Shown here piece by piece: positions 55,701 through 64,000 of a DNA stretch of 64,000 nucleotides (within the stretch, counting starts at the first letter, position 1; every line of letters begins with the position of its first letter). Where the stretch lies: contig WOFQ01000073.1 of the NCBI GenBank assembly GCA_012184525.1, forward strand, positions 1-64,000. The letters run 5' to 3'. Position numbers and translations under genes: made by a program. Source of the stretch: Xenoacremonium recifei. Taxonomy: Eukaryota; Ascomycota; Sordariomycetes; Hypocreales; Nectriaceae. The notes beneath the pieces were generated by a model, which saw only the letters and a list, made by a program, of their open reading frames with translations, was not told where the DNA came from and did no database searches.

Positions 55701-57198
55701 TCAAAGAGATGAATCCGATTTTGATGAGGAGCGCAGCGAGATACAAGATGTTCGCTGGCAGCACATCGGATACTTCTCGAGCTTGTGACACATAAAAGCG
55801 CATCTTGAAGCCAAGGAGTTGCGCAGCCGTGCGGTTACCCGCGGGAGGAAGCGTCTTTGTTGTGAGAACCCATTGTCTTTCCATCTCGGCCGCTGCATCC
55901 TCACTCTCAACACTGGTAACTGCAGCGAGTTTCTCGAGATCTGACTCGGCGACTTGTCGACCACCCAATTCGAAGAACGCTTGTAGGTGGACTTCCCGGG
56001 CTCTGTCCCAAAAAGCGATATCTCGCGCAAGACGTTTCTCAGCCAGGAGAGCCTCCTCCTCATCAGTAGTGTTCCAACCAGGGTATCCAGGAGAAGCCCA
56101 TGGAGGCAAACCTCCAGCATATACAGCTGGACTAAATTTCAGATGGGATCGAGGCCACCAGGAGCTGATTCTGAGAAATTTGACGAAAAACTTGTACTGC
56201 TTGATCAAGACCGCAGCAGCAACATCAAGGGTAACGTCCAACACTCGGCCCACATCCAAGTCGAAGGTTCCGATGAGGCCCTTGAGCTTTTCGAATGTCT
56301 CTTCTGCCATTTCCGGAGGCGGGGGTGTCACACTGCTAGTAGTGAACAGCTCCGTGATCAGTTTCGAGTAACCCTCCGTCTCCTCACGAAGCAAGTTGTA
56401 ATTCGCTTGACGGTAGAGTAGGTTGGTGGCAGATTTAATGCCAAGTTTGGCGAAGTTGTCGCGAATCAGGCCCAGCTGTTGAAGAGCAGGGGCGTCGAGG
56501 ACCTGTCGCATGAGGGCTGGAGAGACACCGGTTGCGACCAGAAACTCATGAAGCGTCGGTCGGTAAATATCTGGCTCATTGTCGATGACAATCGCCAGGG
56601 AGTCAAGAAATAGAGTGTGGGGTGCGAACGCATATGAATCCTTAATCATCTCTGACGTCTCGTCACCCAAGATTTCCTTGACACAAGCTCCAGCATCGGA
56701 AGGATTCAAACGCGCCTCGACAACAGCGTGGATGAACTCCTGGAACAAATTTGAGAGTTCCGTGATGTCGACATCGTCCCTCGACTGCTTGCCATGCTCC
56801 AAGATCTCAGCGCGCGCCCCAGCGGCCCAGGTGCTAATCTTCTCGTCTGTGAGGTTATCATAGCGGTAGTTCGACCGGACCGGAGAAACTGGCCTGGCGA
56901 CGGGCGGGGGAGGCGGCTGAGGAGCCTTGATCGGCTGCGGAGTAGACGAGGGTTGTGGTTGTGAGACGGAGCTGGACCGTCGTGAAGTCGGGGATTGTGG
57001 ACGCTGGTGGTTTGATGGAGCTCTGCCTTGGCTATGTGTCGAGTCGCGACGGCTGGGACCACGCGGTCCTCGTCCACGGCCACGGCCGACATTATCGTCG
57101 CGATCGTGCTGACCGAGAGGAGTATCACCGGGTCGGTGTGGCGCTGGCCGGCCACCATCGGTCGAGGGCCGATCAGGCCTCTTTCGCTTCGGAGGCAT
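49797..57198 (-). CDS. tho2: THO complex subunit 2 (Tho2/THOC2)
   Basis: Tho2 is the largest scaffold subunit of the nuclear THO/TREX complex, which couples transcription elongation to mRNA export and limits R-loops. Two exons, 57198-53731 and 53675-49797, join in phase across a 55-nt intron to give 2448 residues. The N terminus MPPKRKRPDRPSTDGG is basic and Pro-rich. A long helical core follows (THOC2_N and Tho2-type regions), with blocks such as PPWASPGYPGW, LYPHLYPADEEMEEL and TRYSMYAEWFEGQISRLP. The second exon begins KPDESSLIKSALQPIVDSI and soon enters TFWALQLGDLFCPDKIY, the Tho2 C-terminal domain. From about residue 1500 on the protein is disordered: KEGK-type linkers, then an Arg/Asp/Glu repeat (about 51860-52065), then Pro/Gly/Arg-rich sequence to a basic end. 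The gene is divergent from MET2. Confidence 0.95.
51860..52065 (-). repeat. Arg-Asp/Arg-Glu dipeptide-rich coding repeat in tho2
   Basis: The tho2 tail codes repeated RDxR and RExR units (for example REPRENREPRDSREP), about 65 residues in all. At DNA level this is an imperfect 9-12-nt repeat rich in CTCGCGG and CTCGAGG on the plus strand. It is an alternating-charge segment of the kind found in nuclear RNA-processing proteins. Confidence 0.85.
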
Positions 57199-57763
57199 GG
57201 CTCTCGTGAGATCGCGCAACTGATAATTAGTTCATTTGCGGAGGTCGCGAACTCGAAATTGTCAATGGCACGGCAATGGAAGGCCTGAACAAAGTAATGG
57301 GAAGAATGGGATTGTTGTTTGAGTGGTTTCGGTTGGGTAGGTGCCAACAGCTTTTCGGCGTGATAAAGCTGGATGGTGAGGGGAGGTGGAAAGAACGGAA
57401 GGAAGTTTGGATGGACAAAGAAGAAGATGCCACGGAATAGCTGGGTGCAAAGATTTTGAGGGAGCGAATTAGAAGTGAGGTGAGAAAAGCCGCGTCGCCG
57501 CGTGGCTACAATAGGGAGTCGGGCTACTGCAGCTGGCGACAATGGCGGAAGGTGAAAGTGAGGTGAAGGGATAGTGAGGTCGGGGTTTTGCGATAGACTA
57601 AATCCAAGCTCCAAGGTCAGAGGTGGCAGCCTTACTCACGCGTGGCTACGAGGCTGGCCCTGGAAAGTCGGCCTATGGCCCGCGCACGGACCCTTCTTTT
57701 TCTTTGTCTCTGGGGAAGGCGACCTCACCTTTCGTGATTACCTCATCAACAGGTTCAACTTAG

Positions 57764-57770
57764 TCACGTG
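57764..57770. promoter_or_regulatory. TCACGTG, MET-type E-box
   Basis: An exact match to TCACGTG, bound in yeast by Cbf1 with Met4 at sulfur-amino-acid genes. It lies 313 bases upstream of the MET2 start codon. Whether this fungus uses the same factor is inferred. Confidence 0.5.
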
Positions 57771-57848
57771 GGAATGCACCTGACCCGCCGTCATCGGCCC
57801 CCTGTTCTGACCCCGAACATGACTGATTTCCAGCGCGACGCTATTGGC

Positions 57849-57855
57849 TGAGTCA
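57849..57855. promoter_or_regulatory. TGAGTCA, GCN4/CPC1-type site next to CCAAT
   Basis: An exact TGASTCA element 228 bases upstream of the MET2 start codon, one base after a reverse CCAAT box (57843-57847). Cross-pathway control of amino-acid genes in moulds works through this element. Confidence 0.5.
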
Positions 57856-58082
57856 TGTCCTCACACAGCAGACGGGCAGAATTACGCCATCGCAACGATG
57901 GAGTTTTTCACCAACTTGCTGTGATCATTCGCTTTTACACTCAATTGAAGGCTACTGAGACTCCAGTAGCCAATTATCTTGGATCCAATTTTTTCGATTA
58001 CGAAATAACATCGAATCTCTCATCCAGCGCTCTGTTTTATACGAGGCTCCGTTGTCGGTGCGCAACTCACATCTGAGCAATC

Positions 58083-59734
58083 ATGGCTCAAGAAATAGCT
58101 GTGAGCAACGGCTCACGGCAACAATATGGTCAGTATTTCCATTAAATCACTATATTCGCATAGTTTGTCTATCCTCTGGATAAGCTTCCTTCGAGAATTA
58201 TGTCCAATCCCATTTGAGAAGACCGGTGGCTGAATACCTGGAAGAAAGAACGCACTCGCAACCTGAGAACCCGTTTGCTGCTCTCATTCCTGAGCAACAG
58301 ATAGCTATCGTCCCTGAATTCACTCTTGAATCAGGGGAGACTCTTCACAATGTTCCCGTCGCCTATACGACCAGAGGCAAGCTCAATGCTGAGGGAAACA
58401 ATGCCATGGTCATCTGCCATGCCCTTACTGGCAGCGCTGATGTGAGCGATTGGTGGGGGCCTCTGCTGGGTGGCCCTGGACGAGCATTCGACACCTCGAG
58501 ATTCTTCATCGTCTGCATGAATAGTCTGGGTAGCCCTTATGGAACTGCGAGTCCTGTAACTGCAAAGGACAATGACCCCAGCAAGGGTCATTATGGGCCT
58601 GAGTTTCCTTTGACGACGATCCGGGATGATGTGAAGTGAGTACACCAGAGTATAAATAAACATAATCCATCTGACCAACTTATCAGTCTTCATCGGCTCG
58701 TCCTAGACGACCTGGGTGTCAAACAGGTGGCAGCAGTTATTGGAGGATCACTTGGTGGAATGTTCGTCCTGGAATGGTCGTACTTTGGCAAGGATTACAT
58801 CCGATGCATTGTCCCGATCGCAACCTCCAGCCGGCACAGCGCTTGGGGTATCAGCTGGGGCGAAGCTCAACGTCAGAGCATCTACGCTGATCCCAAGTAT
58901 GACGACGGATACTACTCGTTTGATGACCCGCCTTCGACCGGTCTGGGCGCTGCACGCATGTCAGCGCTGCTGACTTACCGCAGCCGCAACTCTTTCGAAG
59001 CACGCTTCGGACGCAACATCCCAGATCCCTCCCGAGTGCAAACCATTGGGGGGCGACCCCGGCCAACCACCCCGTCTGAGGCGCACTTTCACATCCATAA
59101 CGACGGCCACCGTGTAAAGCGGACGTCTATCTCGCGCAACAACAGCCAGAGCGGTTCAATCAATGGCAGCCCGACCCAGTCAACCGCTCCTACGGACGAG
59201 GCAAATGTCCGCGACCCTCAGTTCCACGGCCCCAAAAAGGAGAGTCTCACTGGAGGCGAATCGTCGCTCCCGACATCGACCTACTTCTCAGCGCAGTCAT
59301 ACCTGCGGTACCAGGGCACCAAGTTTGTCAAACGCTTCGACAGCAACTGCTACATCGCCATGACGCGGAAGCTGGATACCCACGATGTCTCGCGGAACCG
59401 GGCAGCATCCATTGCTGAAGCTTTGGCGCTGATCGAGCAGCCGACACTCGTGCTCGGCATTGAGAGCGATGGGCTCTTCACATTCGCAGAGCAGGAGGAG
59501 ATTGCACAGCATGTCAAGAACGCTCGGCTGGAGCGAATCGACAGTCCCGAGGGCCACGACGCCTTCTTGCTGCAGTTTGAGCAGGTCAACAACTACATCC
59601 TTGCATTCTTGAAGGAAGTCCTCCCCGACATCATGAGCAAGGATGGCGGTGCGCCGGAGGAAGCGGGTGTTGGGCAGATTACCAAGTCTAGCACGTTCGG
59701 TGAGGCGGAGGTGGAGGACATTACAGCATGGTGA
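58083..59734 (+). CDS. met2: Homoserine O-acetyltransferase
   Basis: It transfers acetyl from acetyl-CoA to homoserine, giving O-acetylhomoserine for methionine and cysteine synthesis by sulfhydrylation. Exons: 58083-58128, 58185-58635, 58687-59734, giving 514 residues. The alpha/beta-hydrolase fold starts ENPFAALIPEQQIAIVPEF, with VICHALTGSADV and FFIVCMNSLGSPYGTASP. The nucleophile elbow GGSLGGM carries S187. The catalytic acid is D427 (LGIESDGLF) and the His is H456 (EGHDAFL). A Ser/Thr-rich insertion (about residues 293-355, coded 59060-59270) lies in the lid region, as in fungal family members. The first exon is only 46 nt and its intron uses a GTCAGT donor. Methionine and amino-acid control sites in the promoter fit the role. 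Confidence 0.96.
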
Positions 59735-62700
59735 GAAAGTACATAGCGGAGCAGTAGGGCGCAGTTCTTGTGCATCTTGGGTGTCTCTTGGGCATCAGTC
59801 GCGAAAGGCTAGAGGAAAATATCATTGCTTTGGCGTTGTTGCACTGGAGTTCTCAATGTGGCATGTGAGCACGTGTGTCAGTTCTCTGTCGTTACAGCCA
59901 TTGAACGATCAAATCGTATCACCGTTCTACGGGCGCACAGTCCTTTCACAGACGCGTGCAAGCTTGCCCCAAACGGGGCACAGAAGAGAGAAAGAAGGCC
60001 GAGAATCCATAGCAAGCCAAACCTGCTCCATCGTGGCGTCGTCTGTGGTGTGGTGGGTTTGTCCATGCGCTGGACTGTTGACAGATCTTTGCTACTTCTG
60101 TCTCCCTACCCGCAAGACATGCATATCACAGTAGCATTATCATCTAGTCAGGCGTCGGCACTTGCATGACCCGGTTGATTACGAACGCAAAGCGATAGCT
60201 CAGACTTGACTCGAGCGGTTGAGACAGAGGATAGCTCTGTCTGCAAGACCACAGAAATGCCGCTGGCGAAATTAGAGACATCACCTGATAATACCTCGAC
60301 TCATGGCCATAAGCATTAATAGAGAACTTCCCCTAAGAAATTAGTGCCAGCAAGGCCAGCTCTCAGAGATAAATAGTAGTGGTGTCACCCTAACCTAATC
60401 GTGGGGACGAGAAGACATGCATCTAAACGACCGGGAATGCGTTGCTTGACTCGACGCAGAACAGATATCCCGGCCGTTGCGATTTATCCGGCATCCGGAA
60501 CCCCGCCCGCATGAAGGCGCTCGAGCCCAGTATCGACACTTAGGCATGACCTCTTACACAGCTTGGGCTTCACTGATAGCATGTGCCGGCCGAAAGTCTG
60601 TCAAGGGGGTCTGGGATGTGACGGGGTGGCTTGTCCATGGCGTTCGGTGATAAACTGTAGCCCTGCAAGCTGAATCAGATTCGCCTCTTGCCGACCCCAA
60701 ACATTATTCGTGAAGCATTTGAGAAGTTATAAACTCACAGTGACACTGTTTTGAGCTTTGCTGGTAGGTTGAGGCTCAGTATCATGGAGGATGAGGGATC
60801 CGGATTACAGTAGCTTAGGGGTTCAGATGGGAAATCCAGGTGAGGCACTCGGATTTGAGAGTCAGAGTAAGGGTCTAAGTCAGACATTTTTCTCAGGATA
60901 ACTGTAAGAAAGTCACGCTGTTTTAGGTGGCTGCTAGGTAGCCAAGCAGCATAAGACACCCGGAGAAGCTGGTGAATCGAAGAATTCAACAGCGCCCCGG
61001 ATACCTGCCGAGCAAGTAGGACAACACGGAACAGACCAGGTTGCCGGGTGATGATGACGGATCTCTTTGACTTTCCTTATGTATTGAAGCACCAACAGTG
61101 ACGTTCAAAACTGTCGCACATCAGCACGTGCTATCTCGTTGTGTCAAGTCTGCGGCTTGTAAAACGGACATTGCGAAAGCAGTCACACATTGGCAGCTTC
61201 CACGCGGCGCTCTGATGGGTCTCTCCGTTCCAGAAGAGCTGAACATGTCGTTGTGGTGTAGCCGCCTGCCTGACTAGGAAACAGGCCCGTTGGATCGCCT
61301 TTGTCGCAAGGAAACATCGTCCAACATCCAACCCCATTGGTAGACGACTGATGCCAGGCAATTTAGAACGGCATTTCTTGATTCTCGCTTCGAATATGGC
61401 CCGGCCTTGGCCATGGAAATTGAGACTTGTCGTAGTGTTGAGGCCATGAGTCGCATTGCGAAAGCTTAACACACGGCGACTAGCCGATGGATACTACTGT
61501 CAACTCGGCCCAGCAGCCGTAAACGAGCTGCGAGACACATCGGAAAAGAGCCGCCTTATTCCCAGACCGTATGCCCGCGGAAAGTTCGCCTCGGGCAACA
61601 GAGTTCCCATTACCAATGGTTTTGTCAGTCTTGCACTCCTGTGATTTTGCAGAGAGGTCGTGTGGGGAGCTTGGGAATGAGAGTGACGGCCTGAAGCACC
61701 ACGTGGACGGCCAATTGGCTGGTGCAGATAAAGGCTCCCCCTGCTCACGATGTGAGAGTTCATGGGCCAGGGTATGCACCAGAAGCCAGAGCGTTTTGGG
61801 CAGGCCGCGCCCCACGGATTCCACACCGAACGGCGGTGCTTGGGCGCGGACACTCTGCTGCGAATGTCACTCGGTCTATAGTTCAAAGCCCAGCAACCAA
61901 GTGTCACTGTGATGTTGAATGCGTGGTTTCCATTGTCGCGGGCTGCTGAAGCCGTGACGGGTCTCGGTTCAGGTTCCAGCGCACCAACAAGGATCTACCC
62001 AGTCGGAGCCAGGCGTAGCCCTCCCTCCCACGCCGTCCGCAGATCGATCCATGACTCCCGCTGAAGCAACCGCTCTGGTGGAAGTACCACTAGAAGCTGC
62101 GTGGAAGCTTTCAGTGGAGCTGGTGGTGGCTGCGTGGATAGCAAGATTCGTCCCGAACCCAGCCAGCCAAGCGCTGTGACGGCTTCGTTTCACGGGTCAC
62201 CTGTGCCGAACGTGACGGGTTTCTAGTGGCCTAAAGCTGGCTCTGCATGAATCTCTGGCTTTGGCGTGCGTTAAAAATCGGAAGCGAGGACCCGGAGAAC
62301 TGGGACAGCGTGCTGAGCTCGAAAGCGGCCGTTGGTGGAAGTCAAAGGTCGAGATGGAGTTTGTTGTTGGACGGACGGAGGTGATGGAGCCGCAAGGGGA
62401 GGAAGGAGAGGATGCTTTGGGTGGGTGAGTTACGTAAGGCACTCTCTGCGGCTTCCTCTTGGACAGGCAAGTTCGGGATTGCTTCTCCTCGAACAAGGCA
62501 GCAAAGGCATCATCTCCAAATGTTTTCCAGTATCTTATCGATTCAAATGCTCCGAGATCATCAGGAGGCGCAAACGCAGCCCTTCTGGAAGCCCAACCGA
62601 ACACATCCCAGCGCCCTGCATAAGCCAGTCAGCGATAACGCCGTGGTGCGCCCTGTCTCGCCCGCCAACACTCCCCTGAGGAAGCCCGAAAGCTTCCCGA

Positions 62701-63578
62701 AGCCCCCCCTGCAGGCTCCTGGCAGATGGCCTGGTCTGGAATGCTTCCAGGGGGCCCGTGGTCGGAGGCTTTCCATCTCCACACGCACTTCGCCCGCCAA
62801 CCCGCGATGCTGCTGCGCTATGCAGCGCCATTCAGCGCCACTAGAAGCCTTCGGCCGCGCCCTTCCTGTGCGTTCGTTTGGGGGCTTTTGAGGCTTGCAG
62901 GGATGCTTCCGGACGGGGTAAATCTGCTGCGGAGCGTGGGATTGCCTGATGGGTGACCTTCGTCCTCCCACTGGCCGGATCCCACCCATGAACACTGCGC
63001 GACGAGACAGCTTGGGCGAATGCATTGCCGCACCTTTCCCTCGTCGGTCCTAGCATCTTACTGAGGAGTCCGGAGAAGCAGGTACTGCTGGGCTAGGCCA
63101 GCCGCCACGGGAAGCGAAGTGCAACTGACCGAGACGAACCCCTCGGTCTCTCTATCTGGCTGCAACCTCCACTCTCCATCATCACTGATTACTACGTCCC
63201 TTTGTCTTCCACCTTTCATCTCGACATCCAATCCCGCTCGCGCGCAAGAGTCCCCTACGCACTTTCTCGAGCAGTTTTATCGTCTTTGTCTCGTTCATCT
63301 TCTGACTCCGGAGACGCTTGGCCGATACTTCCCCAGTGTTCCGGCGCAAAGCGACCAGACCGAGAAATAGAGGGTGGAAGCCGTGAGTCTTGGGCAACTG
63401 TCGAACTCAGCGCAAGCTTCGGATCCGGCTACAACTGTCTACACACCTGGAATCGGCTTATTTCCCTTTGTTTCCATATCGATGTTGCCTTGATCTGCCC
63501 CGTGAACGCCACGGCTTCGACTGCGCTCAACTCATGTCGTCCTCCACGATACCTCGATAACCCTCAACCTCCAGCATC
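59735..63578. other. Intergenic region, 3.8 kb
   Basis: No protein gene is supported. The right end (about 63110-63578) looks like a CT-rich leader of the phosphate transporter. CACGTG motifs, the core recognised by Pho4/NUC-1-type regulators, occur at 61125-61130 and 61700-61705, but are 1.9-2.5 kb from the start codon. Confidence 0.5.
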
Positions 63579-64000
63579 ATGCCTGACGACGACATGCTCC
63601 CGCCGCCCAGCATGGGCTCGCCCGTTCGCACGCGAACCTATGGCGGGAACAACGCTTTTCACAACTTCTACAACGACTATTCGCACATCGCCGACCCGAA
63701 TCTGCGACGTCGCCTAGCCCTGTCGGAGATCGACAAGGTTCCTTTCGGCCTGTACCGTACGTTCCGTGGAAAACCGACATCCCCGGTGCCCTCTCAGCAA
63801 AACTAATAGACTCTCGTCCAGATGTGCGTGCCGTTTTGGTAGCAGGAGTCGGCTTCTTCCTCGATTCCTACGACATCTTTGCCATCAACTTGATCACCAC
63901 TCTCCTGGGTGTCGTCTTTTGGGGCCCCGAGGACCCGAGCAATGGCTTTGGCGGCAACAACGGCGTCCTGCCAGACCCGGTGAACCAAGCATTCAAGGCC
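63579..64000 (+). CDS. Pho84-type inorganic phosphate transporter (5' part)
   Basis: This is the start of a major-facilitator-superfamily phosphate:proton symporter of the plasma membrane. Exon 1 is 63579-63756, and exon 2 starts at 63822 and runs off the window. The cytosolic N terminus has NNAFHNFYNDYSHI and RRRLALSEIDKVPFG, as in fungal Pho84 homologues. The first membrane segment carries GVGFFLDSYDIFAINL, the family signature around the conserved Asp and Tyr. An extracellular loop (GPEDPSNGFGGNNG) follows. Only about 119 of an expected 550-600 residues are visible, so substrate binding sites cannot be checked. The 65-nt intron has a GTACGT donor and a CTAAT branch-like site. Confidence 0.9.

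Larger units (their letters stand above)
57199..58082. promoter_or_regulatory. Divergent promoter of tho2 and MET2
   Basis: 884 bases lie between two start codons that point apart. The part nearest MET2 contains TCACGTG at 57764-57770, ATTGG (reverse CCAAT) at 57843-57847 and TGAGTCA at 57849-57855. Confidence 0.65.

Noticed and set aside
61125..61705. CACGTG sites as phosphate-control elements of the transporter gene
   Set aside because: They are 1.9-2.5 kb upstream, and CACGTG occurs at several other places in the window, including inside genes. A link to Pho4/NUC-1-type control is not supported by position.

Overview
The window is chromosomal DNA of a filamentous ascomycete (Pezizomycotina). 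A sordariomycete, perhaps of the Hypocreales, is my best guess, but the sequence alone does not settle it. The evidence is short introns of about 50-70 nt with GT-AG ends and TACTAAC/CTAAC-like branch points, GC-rich third codon positions, gene spacing of several kb, and families typical of moulds (Zn2Cys6 regulator, Egt1 fusion, WSC sensor, CSC1 channel). No transposon, CRISPR array, rRNA or convincing tRNA was found.

Layout from left to right: a Zn(II)2Cys6 transcription factor (5' end uncertain, to 3292); a 3.5 kb gap; the ergothioneine enzyme Egt1 in 11 exons (6764-10231); eIF2B alpha/GCN3 on the minus strand (11105-12302), divergent from a NECAP-type endocytosis protein (12667-13455); an uncharacterised coiled-coil protein (14040-15122, minus); a PflX/COG1313-like radical SAM protein with a presequence-like N terminus (15691-16936, minus); a secreted GMC oxidoreductase in 7 exons, one intron of GC-AG type (17849-20106); an uncharacterised 493-residue protein (20324-21805, minus); a 4.7 kb gap; a CSC1/RSN1-type stress-gated cation channel (26507-29445); a kelch-type single-pass membrane protein (31047-34328); a membrane-anchored bacterial-type PI-PLC (35172-36254, minus); a 6 kb gap whose right end is a pyrimidine-rich leader with minimal uORFs; a WSC-domain cell-wall sensor (42248-43713); an Ost-alpha/TMEM184/Hfl1-family membrane protein (45261-47132, minus); THO complex subunit 2 (49797-57198, minus), divergent from homoserine O-acetyltransferase MET2 (58083-59734); and the start of a Pho84-type phosphate transporter (63579 to the edge).

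The genes do not form one pathway or a secondary-metabolite cluster. Small themes recur: amino-acid control (MET2 and eIF2B alpha each have a TGASTCA motif in a divergent promoter, and MET2 also has a TCACGTG box), sulfur and histidine metabolism (Egt1, MET2), and cell-surface or membrane sensing (CSC1, kelch protein, PI-PLC, WSC). Splice structures were derived by hand from splice sites plus continuity of the conserved protein. All multi-exon models given keep the reading frame.

The least ordinary items are the PflX-like radical SAM gene in a eukaryote, the Asn-Gly minisatellite inside the Egt1 sulfoxide-synthase domain, the long intron exactly at the Egt1 domain-fusion point, and the GCN4-type motif upstream of the GCN3 homologue. 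I did not find a clear multi-gene system that is new.
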